Of a DNA stretch of 22,486 nt, positions 1 to 8,715 are shown piece after piece (the first letter of the stretch is position 1; each line of letters begins with the position of its first letter). Origin of the DNA: Halocaridina rubra. Taxonomy: Eukaryota > Arthropoda > Malacostraca > Decapoda > Atyidae. Location: positions 1 to 22,486 of the forward strand of contig JAXCGZ010021998.1 in NCBI GenBank assembly GCA_037179515.1. Direction: 5' to 3'. Made by a program: the position numbers and the translations under genes. The notes below the pieces were generated by a model that searched no databases, was not told the origin of the DNA, and saw nothing but the letters and a program-made list of their open reading frames with translations.

Positions 1-237
<237 letters not shown>

Positions 238-338
238 ACACTCACCTGCCAGTACAGGAGTACATTCGTTTTTAACACTGATAATAGAAAATATAGATAT
301 ATAATATATATGTGGAGACATAGATACAAAAATACAAA
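238..338 (-). other. Gypsy 3' non-coding region with possible polypurine tract
   Basis: This lies between the stop of the last pol frame (339) and the LTR edge (237). Read on the minus strand, the bases just upstream of the LTR are GGCAGGTGAG followed by TGT, a purine-rich but imperfect tract at the expected place for plus-strand priming. Nothing else is recognised. Confidence 0.5.
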
Positions 339-890
339 TTAATAATATACATAATCAGGGTTACGATTAAATCTAACTCGACGAGAGTTCGTAACAACAG
401 ATTGAGGTATTTTCTCTTCAATAACATCTTCATTATCAATATTTTCAGGAATAGATGCACTACTAGGAATTAATGTATCAGAATCTGTGTCATTTGTGGA
501 ATCAGAATCAGAAAAATCATTATTTACACTTGGTTCAATCACATCAGAATTAACAGCTTCTGGCACAGAATCATTATTTACAGTAGGTTCTGTCTCATTA
601 GAACTGATAGTTTTTGGTATTGAGGCAGGTTTCAATCTATCTACAGATACAGTAGTTAAATTTCCAGAAAGATGACGTAGAATAAAATATTTATCACCAC
701 GTTCCACAACTTCAAGTGGACCAAAGTAGGGAGCCTCTAAAGGGCGACGTACACGATCCACTCTAACCCATACATGTGTACATGATTCAAGATCTTTTGG
801 AACATAAGGTTTAACAGAGGATGAATGAAGGTATCCATAAGAGGATTCAGAAAAATGTAATTCACGCATTCGAGATACAAATTTTAGGAC
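339..890 (-). pseudogene. Gypsy integrase C-terminal domain plus acidic Ser/Asn tail
   Basis: This is the last part of the gypsy Pol polyprotein. From 869 the frame gives 176 residues. It starts with a basic stretch, then PYVPKDLESCTHVWVRVD, then the GPY/F-type signature PYFGPL (about residues 48-53) and DRLKPA, which ends the integrase C-terminal domain that binds DNA. About 90 residues rich in Ser, Asn, Asp and Glu follow, with two similar NND-containing segments, and the protein ends with a basic SRRVRFNR motif, a usual tail in arthropod gypsy elements. The same frame is open upstream to about 887 and the first Met is internal, so 869 is not a true start. A frameshift separates it from the preceding integrase segment. 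Confidence 0.85.
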
Positions 891-1024
891 TAAGTAGCAT
901 ACTTCCTGTCACCAAAGTAAATGGAGAAACTCCAGACTCTGTGGGGACACATCTTAAACCTAAGAGTACTATTGGTAAAGAAGCAAGCCAATCATCTTTA
1001 CGTGCCATCAGAGATACTTTCAAT
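861..1024 (-). pseudogene. Gypsy integrase fragment between catalytic core and C-terminal domain
   Basis: Read on the minus strand from 1024, the frame contains DDWLASLPIVLLGLR and then SGVSPFTLVTGSML. This is the conserved stretch that follows the catalytic core in gypsy integrases (W..LP.VLLG.R, then SP..LV.G). It ends at a stop at 861-863 because of a frameshift near 885; the next frame carries the GPY/F domain. It lacks a start of its own because the CR1-like insert cuts it from the core at 4004 and beyond. Confidence 0.8.
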
Positions 1025-1029
1025 ACTCT
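1025..1029. repeat. Probable target-site duplication of CR1-like insert, 3' side
   Basis: The plus-strand bases actct match 3999-4003 on the other side of the insert. At five bases the match could be chance. The gypsy frame stays in register across the two flanks, but about three residues commonly found at this point in the family are missing, so a small target deletion is an alternative. Confidence 0.55.
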
Positions 1030-1108
1030 ATGCGATTACCTAATTGTGTTTACGGGAAAGAGCCCAAAGCTCGTATCTTCCCGTCTCCTGATCGGTTCCA
1101 TTTTATAC
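1030..1108 (-). other. CR1-like 3' untranslated end
   Basis: These are the 79 bases after the RT stop. Read on the minus strand they include a G/A-rich stem-like segment with GGGAAGATACGAGC, then TTTGGGCTCTTTCCCG, and end with AATTAGGTAATCGCAT at the junction. GGGAA and TTCCC, and GAGC and GCTC, could pair into a hairpin, as expected of LINE 3' ends recognised by their own RT. The fold is inferred by eye. Confidence 0.55.
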
Positions 1109-2707
1109 TTAGTGATACTTATCATACCTGTCCTTAAAACTATGGATTGAGATAGCATTAACTACCTCCTCGCTTAGCCAATTCCAATTATCAACTAATC
1201 TTACACTGAAAAAGTATTTTCTTACATCCTGCAAAGAAGTTTTCTTACGAAGCTTCAAACTATGACCTCTAGTTCTAGAGCCAGCCATATCAAAATATCG
1301 ATCCCTATCCACTCTATCATAACCATGAAGGAATTTAAAGACTGTCAACATATCCCCCCTCACTCTTCTAGCTTCGAGTGATGGTAAGTCTAATTCCCTC
1401 AGCCTCTCATCATAACTGAGATTGCGTATTTCTGGCACCAGTTTCGTGGCATGTCTTTGAACTTTTTCAAGCTTAGCTATGTGCTTTTTCAAGTGTGGAT
1501 TCCAAAAGGGGGCTGCATATTCGAGTTTTGGCCTCACATAGGTTACATAAATATTTCTGAACATTTCCTTGTCCATGTTCCTGAAGGCTACCCTTACATT
1601 TGATAAGAATGCATATGCTGCCCTTACTATGCCATTTATATGTATTTCTGGAGACAAATATGCCAGTATGTTTACTCCTAGATCTGTCTCATTTTCTGTC
1701 TCTTGAAGTTGTACTCCAGCCACCAAGTAGTCAAGCTTGGGCCTTCTTGCACTTGTACCCATTCTCATTACCTTACATTTTGAAGTATTGAATTTCATTA
1801 GCCACTTTTCTGACCACTCATGCAGATTATTTAGATCCTCCTGAAGTTTTCTACCATTTTTCTCGTTCTTTACTTTCTTCACAATCTTTGCATCATCTGC
1901 AAACATATTCATGAATGAATTTACAGACTCTGGTAGGTCATTTACATATACAAGGAACGAAAGTGGCCCTAAAACTGAACCCTGTGGAACTCCACTACTA
2001 ACTCTTCTCCATTCAGACACTGAGTGTCTTACTCTAACCCTCTGTTCCCTTCCTTCTAAGTAAGTTTTTATCCATTCCAAAACATTTCCACCTATTCTAG
2101 CCATTGATTGCAGCTTCCTAATAAGTCTCCCATGTGGAACAGTGTCAAACGCTTTCTGGAAGTCTAGGAATATGCAATCTGCCCAGCTCTCTCTTTCCTG
2201 TAAGATTTGGCTTACCTCATCATAAAATTCTAATAAGTTTGTTATTGTTGATCTACCTTCTCTGAAGCCATGTTGCCTCATTGACAAAAAGTTGAAGGAT
2301 TCCAAGTGAAGAGAGATATGTTTCCTTAGTAGTTTCTCCATAACTTTGCAAACTATGCTGGTCAAGGAAACTGGTCTATAGTTCAGAGCCGTATCCCTCC
2401 TTCCCTTTTTGAAGATAGGTATCACATTTGCTTGTTTCCAGCATCTTGGAATCTCCCCTGACTCCAATGACTTTTTAAATATAATACTTAGTGCCACTGA
2501 TATTGAGTTTGCGCATTTTTTAAGCACATGAGGGGATATGTCATCAGGACCTGTAGCTTTATGAACATCTAAGTCCATCAGCGCTTTGCATACCTCTGTG
2601 GCTGTAAGGCTGATGTTCTCTAATACCGGCCCTTGAGCTTCTATCACTGCAATCTGAGGGGGTGGGGTATTTTCTACTGTAAATACTGACTGAAACTCCT
2701 TGTTCAA
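1109..2707 (-). CDS. CR1-like ORF2, reverse transcriptase part, open frame
   Basis: This 532-residue frame holds a complete non-LTR reverse transcriptase, which copies the element RNA at a nicked chromosomal target. Motifs in order: HKATGPDDISP (about 49-59), NYRPVSL (109-115), QHGFREGRST (145-154), LDFQKAFDTVPH (181-192, first catalytic Asp), SSGVPQGSVLGPL (237-249) and FADDAK (269-274, catalytic Asp pair, Phe in place of the usual Tyr). The thumb follows with GTSARRPK, DLGV, YVRPKLEYAAPFWNP and a C-terminus of FFSVRLVDNWN and SFKDRYDKY, a hallmark of CR1/L2-group ORF2. There is no RNase H. The Met at 2707 is internal. The natural ORF2 continues upstream into the endonuclease but is broken by a stop and a frameshift (2708-3014), so the whole element cannot make a full ORF2. 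Confidence 0.93.
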   Translation of the reverse strand: MNKEFQSVFTVENTPPPQIAVIEAQGPVLENISLTATEVCKALMDLDVHKATGPDDISPHVLKKCANSISVALSIIFKKSLESGEIPRCWKQANVIPIFKKGRRDTALNYRPVSLTSIVCKVMEKLLRKHISLHLESFNFLSMRQHGFREGRSTITNLLEFYDEVSQILQERESWADCIFLDFQKAFDTVPHGRLIRKLQSMARIGGNVLEWIKTYLEGREQRVRVRHSVSEWRRVSSGVPQGSVLGPLSFLVYVNDLPESVNSFMNMFADDAKIVKKVKNEKNGRKLQEDLNNLHEWSEKWLMKFNTSKCKVMRMGTSARRPKLDYLVAGVQLQETENETDLGVNILAYLSPEIHINGIVRAAYAFLSNVRVAFRNMDKEMFRNIYVTYVRPKLEYAAPFWNPHLKKHIAKLEKVQRHATKLVPEIRNLSYDERLRELDLPSLEARRVRGDMLTVFKFLHGYDRVDRDRYFDMAGSRTRGHSLKLRKKTSLQDVRKYFFSVRLVDNWNWLSEEVVNAISIHSFKDRYDKYH

Positions 2708-3014
2708 TTCTTTGCAGATCTCTTCATCCGTCTCAGTGATGCTTCCATCCGCTCTCTTTAGGCTTAAAACCTGTTCTTTTACCTTCAGATTTCCTCTGAT
2801 AAAGCTGTGGAAAATCTTGGGATTTTCTTTAGCCTTCCTGGTGATGTCCCTCTCATTAGTCTCTCTCTGCCTCTCTCCTTTTACTTAGGTAGTCATTTCT
2901 TGCTCTTTTGTAGGTTTGCCAGGCATTTATGTTTTTTCTCCTCCTATACCTTTTCCAGCATTTGTCTCTCCACTCCTTAGCTCTTTTACACCCATTATCA
3001 AACCATTTCTCTCA
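2708..3014 (-). pseudogene. CR1-like ORF2 linker between endonuclease and RT, broken
   Basis: The endonuclease frame meets a TGA at 3012-3014. The same frame then continues with a basic, Trp-rich segment (EKWFDNGCKRAKEWRDKCW, then WQTYKRARNDYL) typical of the LINE linker. It meets a second stop near 2882 in an AG-rich run. The RT frame picks up in another register with ERDITRKAKENPKIFHSFIR. So there is one nonsense change and one frameshift, probably slippage in the GAGAGAG run. Confidence 0.8.
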
Positions 3015-3932
3015 GGCATGAATTACACCTACTTTGGTGACAGGTATGCAGCAATCTACTATCTTCCCATATTTCTCACAAAAGATGTCATACATTTCTT
3101 GTACAGATTTGTTGTAAAATAAGGTTCTCCAATCAAGAACTGCAAAAAGCTCATTCATTTTGATGTAATCTCCTTTCGGATAGTTCCTCCTCATGTCCTC
3201 AGTGCCTCTACTCTCAGGGAGAATATCTTCAATGATATACTCCATCAACAACACACAGTGGTCACTCTTTCCAATTGGTGGTATATACTCAATTTTTTCA
3301 ATATCCAACACATTATCTGTAAACACTAGATCAAGTAGTGATGGCTCATCCCCACCCCTGGCCCTTTTTGGTTCCATTACATGTTGGTGTAGGAAATTCT
3401 CTTGTACGCAATCTAGGAATCTTGCCCCGAATGAGTCCTCACCACTGTGTGGGTCAAGATTTATCCAATCTATCTCTTTATGATTAAAGTCTCCCATAAT
3501 CAAAATCCTACATTTTTTTTCCCGTGCCATGTTAACAACTGAGTTTATGACTTCAATAGTACCTATATGACTTTCCTCATAAACTTCAAGCCTATTTTGG
3601 TTCCTTGGTGGGTTGTATACAACAGTTATTATAATGCTCTCTGACCCAGTATTTATGCGAGCAACAAGAAATTCCTTGAACTCACTTTCTATAGCCAAGT
3701 TTATTTCTTCAACTTGAATCCTTTCAATTATAAGCAGTGCTATCCCTCCACCAGTCCTTTCAGATCTTTCAACCCTTAGTATTCTGAAGCCCTTAGGAAA
3801 AACTGTGACACTGTTTATGTCCTCACTCAACTTAGTCTCTGTAATTGCTACTATATCTGCCTTACTGTTGTGAATCCTATCTTTTAATTCTACTGCCTTA
3901 CCAGCTAATCCATCAGCATTTGTGTATAACAA
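3012..3932 (-). CDS. CR1-like ORF2, apurinic-like endonuclease part, truncated
   Basis: This 306-residue frame is an exonuclease-endonuclease-phosphatase domain, which nicks target DNA to prime reverse transcription. Visible motifs: LYTNADGL (2-9, N-terminal Asn), TETKL (31-35, metal-binding Glu), GGGIALL (61-67), VVYNPPRN (104-111), GDFNHKEIDW (146-155, catalytic Asp and Asn), LLDLVFTD (199-206) and SDH (223-225, catalytic Asp-His). All catalytic positions I can check are kept. The ORF1 region upstream is absent. The frame ends at an in-frame TGA (3012-3014) inside what should be a continuous ORF2. Confidence 0.92.
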   Translation of the reverse strand: MLYTNADGLAGKAVELKDRIHNSKADIVAITETKLSEDINSVTVFPKGFRILRVERSERTGGGIALLIIERIQVEEINLAIESEFKEFLVARINTGSESIIITVVYNPPRNQNRLEVYEESHIGTIEVINSVVNMAREKKCRILIMGDFNHKEIDWINLDPHSGEDSFGARFLDCVQENFLHQHVMEPKRARGGDEPSLLDLVFTDNVLDIEKIEYIPPIGKSDHCVLLMEYIIEDILPESRGTEDMRRNYPKGDYIKMNELFAVLDWRTLFYNKSVQEMYDIFCEKYGKIVDCCIPVTKVGVIHA

Positions 3933-3998
3933 TCTTAATGAGGCCCCATCCCCTGATCTTCTGTCATTATCTTCTTTATCTCCCCTTGGTCTGGAAGA

Positions 3999-4003
3999 AC
4001 TCT
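3999..4003. repeat. Probable target-site duplication of CR1-like insert, 5' side
   Basis: The bases actct match 1025-1029. Immediately to the right, the minus-strand reading returns to the gypsy integrase at SNGMVER, the conserved block containing the third catalytic residue (Glu). Confidence 0.55.
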
Positions 4004-5260
4004 TTCAACCATGCCATTGGATTGAGGGTGATATGAAGTGGTACGCAGTCTATGAAATCCAATTATAGAGGAAAGTTGCTGAAATAATGCAGATTCAAAA
4101 AAAACATATAATGGCACTCGAAAACGAGATACCCAACCTTTAATAAAAGCAAAAGCAACAGTGGTAGCAGAAATATCTGTGATGGGGATGGCTTCCAACC
4201 ATCTAGTAGATCTGTCAATATAGGTAAGAACGTATTGTTCTGGTGCTGTAAAAGACTGGCCAGGGACTTTACTAGGAGGGAGAGGACCAACAATATCTAA
4301 ATGTACAAATTCAAATCTCCCAAAAGGTGCTGTAAAATTTGTAATAGGAGCACGGGTATGGCGGTGCACTTTAACTTGCTGACAAGAAGTACAATCTTTA
4401 GTCCAACTTCGAATATCTCGATCCATATAAGGCCAAAAGTACCTAGCTTTGATAAGGCGCAACGTACCTTTGACTCCTGGATGTGAAATGTTATGCATAA
4501 GTTGAAATACTGATTTACGACAAGCTAAGGGAAGAAATGGTCTCGGATGGGGTGTTGACACGTCACAATATAAGTCATGATTCTGAATTTTGAAAATTTT
4601 CAATCTCTCTTTGTAATTAAGAATTTCTGTGTCAGTGGATTGGCTCTCAGCTATACTGGTTAAATCATGTAAGTCCACTGAGACAGAAGATACAGGTAAT
4701 GGTCTGGAAAGACAATCTGCTACAACATTGTCTGCACCCTTGATATGTACAACATCTGATATACACTCGCTAATTAAAGACCAATATCGTTGCTGTCTAT
4801 CTAACTTGGCTGTATGAGGATTGTTAAATGCAAAAACAAGGGGTTTATGATCAGTAAATAAAACGGTTTCACGTCCTTCAATTACATGTTTAAATTTTAG
4901 TACAGCCAGATATGCAGCAAGCAATTCTCGGTCAAAAGTAGAATAACACCTCTGAGTTTCTGATAATTTCTTTGAAAAGAATTCAATAGGGACAAATTTA
5001 CCATCCTGAATTTGGTGTAACGCAGCTCCAGCTGCCACTTGGGAACAATCAGTCACCAGATGCAGTGGAGAATTACACTTACTAGTGAAATATGCAATGG
5101 TGCAAGCATTGTTAAGTGACTCTTTAGCACTTACAAAGGCAGATTCTGCTTCCGAATTCCATACTAGTTCTTTAGATTTAGGTTGTAATCTAATTAATTC
5201 GGTCAAAGGATATACAACATCAGCAAAATGCGGTACCATTTGTCTATAGTAATTGAGCAT
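4004..5260 (-). pseudogene. Gypsy RNase H and integrase core, split by CR1-like insert
   Basis: This is Pol downstream of RT. RNase H, which degrades the RNA template, shows TDCS (about 70-73), DRELLA with its Glu at 112, TDHKP (136-140) and ADCLSR. The integrase zinc finger follows (H256, H260, C290, C293 in HNISHPG...CTSCQQ). The catalytic core has the first Asp in HLDIVGPLPP (322) and the Glu in SNGMVER (420). The second catalytic Asp, normally in a TDRG-type motif, is absent: the sequence runs VPLYVFFESALF (383-394), as if about seven residues were lost in frame. The open frame runs on to 3935, but its last 20 or so residues are CR1-insert sequence. At the upstream end it is separated from RT by a one-base frameshift near 5290; the natural frame enters from RT, so the Met at 5260 is internal. 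Confidence 0.92.
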
Positions 5261-5262
5261 TC

Positions 5263-6285
5263 CTATAAACCTACGTAAGGCAGCAGAATCTGCTGGCTTA
5301 GGAAATCAACAATATCTGTCTGTTTATGAGAACCAGGTTTTAAACCATTAGCAGTGATCAAATATCCTAAATATTCTATTTCATTTTTAAAGAATTCACA
5401 TTTATCAATAGAAATTTTAAGATTATTAGAGCTTAGGATTTCAAATACTATAGACAAATGTTTCTTGTGCTCTTCTGTATTCTCTGAAAATATCAGAATA
5501 TCATCCAGGTAAATAAATACAAAATCAAGGTTTCTAAATAAATTGTCCATCAAACGTTGAAAAGTGGCAGGGGCATTCCGAAGACCATAAGGCATATATA
5601 AATATTCAAATAGCCCAAAGGGTGTGGTTACTGCTGTCTTTTCAACATCTGAAGGATTCATAGGGATCTGGTGATAGGCTTTTAACAAATCAATTTTACT
5701 GAATATCTTTTTCTTGTAAAGCTTTAATGACACACTACTAATATGTGGTAAAGGATATTTATCTGGCTTGGTCAAAGTATTAAGTTGCCTAAAATCACCA
5801 CATACTCTCCACTCTCCTGGCTTAGGTTTAGGAACTAAATGAATGGGTGAAGCCCAAGGTGATTTAGAAGGTTGTACAATTCCCATATCCAACAGCTGCT
5901 TAAATGCTTCCTTGGTGGCAGAATATTTGTCTGGAGCCAACGGACGACATCTAGCAAATGTCGGAGGAGAACTCCCTGTATCTATATAATGAAAAACATT
6001 AGAATTCTTGAAAGAATTATTAGCTGTAAGAGGCTTAACACAGGACAAGAGTGAGGGAAAATCTTGGAACAACTGTTGTACAGAATCAGGTAAATAGTTC
6101 AAATTATTAATCACATAAGAAACATTATGATTTGCAATATCACCTTTTACAGAACATTGTGTTATATTGTCATGTAAAGTTTTATTCTTACAATCAATAA
6201 ACAATCCAAAATTGCAAAGAAAATCATTACCTAATAAAGATGTACATACATCTGCAACAACAAATGTCCAGTTAAATCGACGGCG
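5263..6285 (-). pseudogene. Gypsy reverse transcriptase with protease C-terminal part
   Basis: Pol continues from protease in the same frame after an in-frame TAG (6286-6288). First comes the protease C-terminal signature LLGNDFL (about 6218-6240), then a connector, then RT. RT motifs are numbered from the Met at 6204: SPWASPIHLVPKP (116-128), WRVCGDFRQLN (132-142), KIDLLKAYHQI (170-180, first catalytic Asp), FGLFEYLYMPYGLRNAPATF (196-215) and YLDDIL (232-237, catalytic Asp pair). Then come CEFF and EYLGYLI, the RT-connection boundary. The frame fails near 5290 through loss of one base in a TTTCC-like run, ending early at 5263. The RT catalytic core is intact in sequence. The Met at 6204 is internal to the polyprotein. 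Confidence 0.92.
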
Positions 6286-6550
6286 CTACTGCCGAATATC
6301 AAGGTCAAGAATAATTTCACCATAAACTTTTATGGACTCACCAGTGGCCGTAGAAATATTAACTGCTGTTGGCCTTAATAAAATTTCTGAAACATACTTA
6401 TAAGGAATAATGGAGACTGCAGCTCCTGTATCCACAGTGAAGACCATGTCACTACAACCAATTTTAGCTACAACCTGTAGAAGTGGCAGAACAGAAGTGG
6501 CCATAGCTACAATTTTCTCTTCTGTCTGCTTTATTAGTTTTCCGAACTAG
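6286..6550 (-). pseudogene. Gypsy aspartic protease, start of pol
   Basis: This is a retropepsin-like domain that would cut the Gag-Pol polyprotein. The active-site triad is FTVDTGAAVSIIP (about residues 22-34 from the Met at 6504), followed by a STATG and YGEIILDLDI strand. The frame closes with TAG at 6286-6288. The flap and psi-loop half (LLGNDFL) lies in the same frame beyond this stop, so a nonsense mutation splits the domain. Upstream of 6504 the frame is open to about 6550 and overlaps the end of gag in another register, so pol is probably made by frameshifting rather than from its own Met. Confidence 0.85.
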
Positions 6551-7352
6551 GAAAATTCCGTGCGGGCGACGAGGACCTAGACGTTGATGTTGGGGACGGC
6601 GCTCTAGAAGAATCCTTCATCTGGATATTTTGAGATTTATTCGGCCATTGGCACCACGGCTTGCACCATTTAGCCCGAGTTCCATAATATAAATGGGCAC
6701 GACAAACTTTTGGACATTGATTTTGATGGAACGGTAGCACTCCTAGGCCTACAGGTGGATTCTTGGAAATTGATACATACTGGGATGTACTAGCTTGACG
6801 AGAAACTGACGACTGATCAACAACATTGATAGGTTTAGCCCTATTATTATTTTGAGAAAATACCACTAGTTCATCTGCAAGCTTGCCTAAAGCTGGTAAA
6901 TCTATATTTTGCTGAGAGGCTAAAACTGCCGAAATACTACTGGGAACTGCTTGCAAGAATTTATGTTTCACTAGGTCATCTGTTACTCTTAATTTAGAAG
7001 CAGTTCTGCGAATTTCTTCTAAATAAACTGAAGGGTTGCCATGCATTACTGTATTACTTATCAAATCATTGAAAAGTTCAGGCTTGGTCTGTTCAAAAAG
7101 ATTTGTGAGGTATGCTTTAATTATATCATAGTCTCTCCTATTTAAAGTATCTTGGGGAACACGTTCTACAACAGTAGGGGGCAAGGCAGATAACACATGG
7201 AAAAATTTTGTTTCACTGGATTTCACATTAGCTAAGCCAAATTGAGCTTCAAGAATAGAAAACCACCCTGAAACGCAGGTGTCCATGAATGCAGGGGCTT
7301 TCACTGCTATGTGCCTGACAGCACTAGACTTATCATCATCAGAATCGAGCAT
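6534..7352 (-). CDS. Gypsy Gag-like protein
   Basis: This 272-residue frame is the structural protein forming the particle. The N-terminal half has the Gag core pattern of these gypsy elements: WFSILEAQFGL (about 30-40), then SETKFFHVLSALPP (46-59) and VVERVP. A helical segment follows with LFNDLISN, RTASKLRV and KHKFLQAVPSSI. Near the C-terminus is a zinc-knuckle-like C-x3-C-x2-H-x8-C-x3-C (C213, C217, H220, C229, C233), rich in Trp and basic residues and probably RNA-binding. The tail is Ser/Pro/Arg-rich. The start at 7352 is the first Met after the leader. The frame appears intact and ends in two consecutive stops (TAA TAA), with pol in the -1 register. Confidence 0.85.
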   Translation of the reverse strand: MLDSDDDKSSAVRHIAVKAPAFMDTCVSGWFSILEAQFGLANVKSSETKFFHVLSALPPTVVERVPQDTLNRRDYDIIKAYLTNLFEQTKPELFNDLISNTVMHGNPSVYLEEIRRTASKLRVTDDLVKHKFLQAVPSSISAVLASQQNIDLPALGKLADELVVFSQNNNRAKPINVVDQSSVSRQASTSQYVSISKNPPVGLGVLPFHQNQCPKVCRAHLYYGTRAKWCKPWCQWPNKSQNIQMKDSSRAPSPTSTSRSSSPARNFPSSEN

Positions 7353-7534
7353 TGTTTATGACAGCTTATCTTGGAGTACAAATACTGAAAGAAACCTAGG
7401 CCTTGCCTACTGGTATGATGCTGAAGAAATTTTGTCACTCAGGCCTATCTTGTCAATTACAAATATCTTGTCACTCCTATATCTTGTCACTCCTATATCT
7501 TATCACTCCTATATCTTGTCACTCCTATATCTTG
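7353..7534 (-). other. Gypsy leader between primer-binding site and gag
   Basis: This is the non-coding 5' leader of the element on the minus strand. The part near the primer-binding site is filled by a 16-bp tandem repeat (7445-7540). The part next to gag has no recognisable feature. Confidence 0.7.
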
Positions 7535-7540
7535 TCACTA
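7445..7540. repeat. 16-bp tandem repeat, five copies plus a degenerate sixth
   Basis: The unit is atatcttgtcactcct on the plus strand. Copies start at 7463, 7479, 7495 (one change, g to a), 7511 and 7527 (partial). A diverged copy lies at about 7445-7458. The array sits in the gypsy leader and abuts the primer-binding site, whose own GTGAC matches the repeat's GTGAC, so the array may have grown from the primer-binding region. Confidence 0.9.
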
Positions 7541-7552
7541 CGGTGGTCACCA
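7535..7552 (-). promoter_or_regulatory. Probable tRNA primer-binding site
   Basis: Read on the minus strand from 7552, the sequence is TGGTGACCACCGTAGTGA. It starts with TGG, complementary to a tRNA CCA end, and resembles the TGGTGACCCCGACGTGA-type site seen after the 5' LTR of many arthropod gypsy elements. I cannot name the primer tRNA with certainty. Confidence 0.6.
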
Positions 7553-7931
7553 CTTTATAGTTCAATGTTTACAAGATATCAAGATTACCTCAATATCATT
7601 TAGGGTAACAAAATAGGCCAAAGTCATTAATTTTCGAGCAATTTTTATGTATCTAAAAATGAACAGACCAAAAGTATCACACTAGACGAAAAAGGCGGCA
7701 AATACCGAGTCAGTGTTGCCATAAAACAGAAAACCAAAACAATGTACAGTTCGTTATGACGAAAAGAAGCAAAATTAAGGGATCAGTTTAGAACAACAAC
7801 AAAAAATATTAATAAATAAAGTGAAAATATATATATCAATTAATAAATAAATTAATATATAAATAAAGAAGACATATATCATACCATTACAACACTCCAA
7901 ATAAAGAAAGAAAATACACTATGCCACTACA
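7553..7931 (-). repeat. 5' LTR of the gypsy element
   Basis: The outer edge is set at 7931 by the end of identity with the left LTR (minus-strand start TGTAGTGG). The inner edge is either just before the primer-binding site (7553) or at a TGTAAACA ending in CA (about 7566), giving 366-379 bp. It contains the (AT)5 seed at 7827-7836 and AT-rich runs. The inner edge cannot be confirmed because the matching part of the left LTR is outside the window. Confidence 0.8.
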
Positions 7932-8715
7932 TATCTCTCGTGAATATAGCATAGAGAAGTGGACTCAGATTCGATCCTTGGGGGACACCTGCTCTAAGTT
8001 CAAATTGAGTTCCCATGTGTTCGTTAATTTTGATAATTGACTTTCTATTAGATATGAAGTCTGATAGAATTTTTTTTATTAGTGGGGGTAACTGAAGTTC
8101 TATGATTTTATATCTGAGTCCATCTCTCCATACTTTGTCAAAAGCAGAGGAAACATCCCTGCTCAAGACATTGCACTTTTTCCTGAACTTTTGTGAGATG
8201 GCTATTTTTTCATATAAATAAGTTAGTGCTGTGTGAGTGCCTCTGCCTCTTCTACATCCGTGCTAGTTGGAGGGAAAATAATCATTTAGTTCTAAGTATT
8301 TATAAACTCTGGAATGTATTATCTTTTCAAATATTTTCCCTGGGACTTTTAAGAGAGATATAGGACGATAATTTTTAGCTAAGGTAGTGTTTTTTCCAGG
8401 CTTTGGTATAAAAATCATTATTGACAATTTAAATATTTTCGGAAAATAACCTGTGGATAAACAAGAGTTAAAAATATCTAATAATTCATTAATTGCTTTG
8501 GTAAGTGGGATAGTATTAATTTATTAATGCCTGAATGTCCTGGGGCTTTATTTTTAATATATTTAATGACATTTTTTATGTCAGCGATAGTGATAGGAGA
8601 TATTAGATCGTCTCCTGGAGTTAATCTATTTAGGTCTACGTTAAAAAAGGGAACAGTTATATTTTCGTTTTCTTTCAAAAAGTTACATATTATTCTTTCG
8701 TGATCTAAATCATAG
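7932..8715 (-). pseudogene. Jockey-like reverse transcriptase, N-terminal and palm part, broken
   Basis: Read on the minus strand in three pieces. The first (8678-8478) has TIADIKNVIKYIKNKAPGHSG. After a one-base frameshift near 8490 the next has LSTGYFPKIFK and KNYRPISLLKVPGKIFEKII, then an HGCRRGRGTHTALT block preceded by TAG at about 8267 where the family has Gln, an apparent C-to-T change. The third has the first catalytic Asp in SRDVSSAFDKVW, then the AGVPQGSNLSPLLYAIFTRD block. The frame is cut at 7932, a few residues later, by the gypsy LTR. The YADD box is therefore missing from this side. The motif spelling (SSAFDKVW, GSNLSPLLY) points to the Jockey group. Confidence 0.88.

Larger units (their letters stand above)
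1030..3998 (-). mobile_element. CR1-like non-LTR retrotransposon, 5'-truncated, nested in gypsy integrase
   Basis: This 2.97-kb LINE runs 5' to 3' from 3998 to 1030. It begins a few codons upstream of the endonuclease, so ORF1 is missing, as expected for target-primed reverse transcription that stops early. Endonuclease (3932-3012) and reverse transcriptase (2707-1109) are followed by a short 3' end containing AATTAGGTAA just before the junction. There is no poly-A tail, consistent with CR1-group 3' ends. Both junctions fall inside the gypsy integrase coding sequence, so this insertion is younger than the gypsy insertion. Confidence 0.92.

Noticed and set aside
339..869. Separate host gene or env gene at the gypsy 3' end
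   Set aside because: The frame carries the integrase GPY/F region and a basic tail continuous with pol. It has no signal peptide or membrane segment.
7445..7540. Possible CRISPR-like array
   Set aside because: The 16-bp units are directly adjacent with no spacers, in a eukaryotic retrotransposon leader.
7279..7603. Two plus-strand frames containing repeated SLLYLVT-like units
   Set aside because: They are produced by the 16-bp tandem repeat in the gypsy leader and lie antisense to the element.
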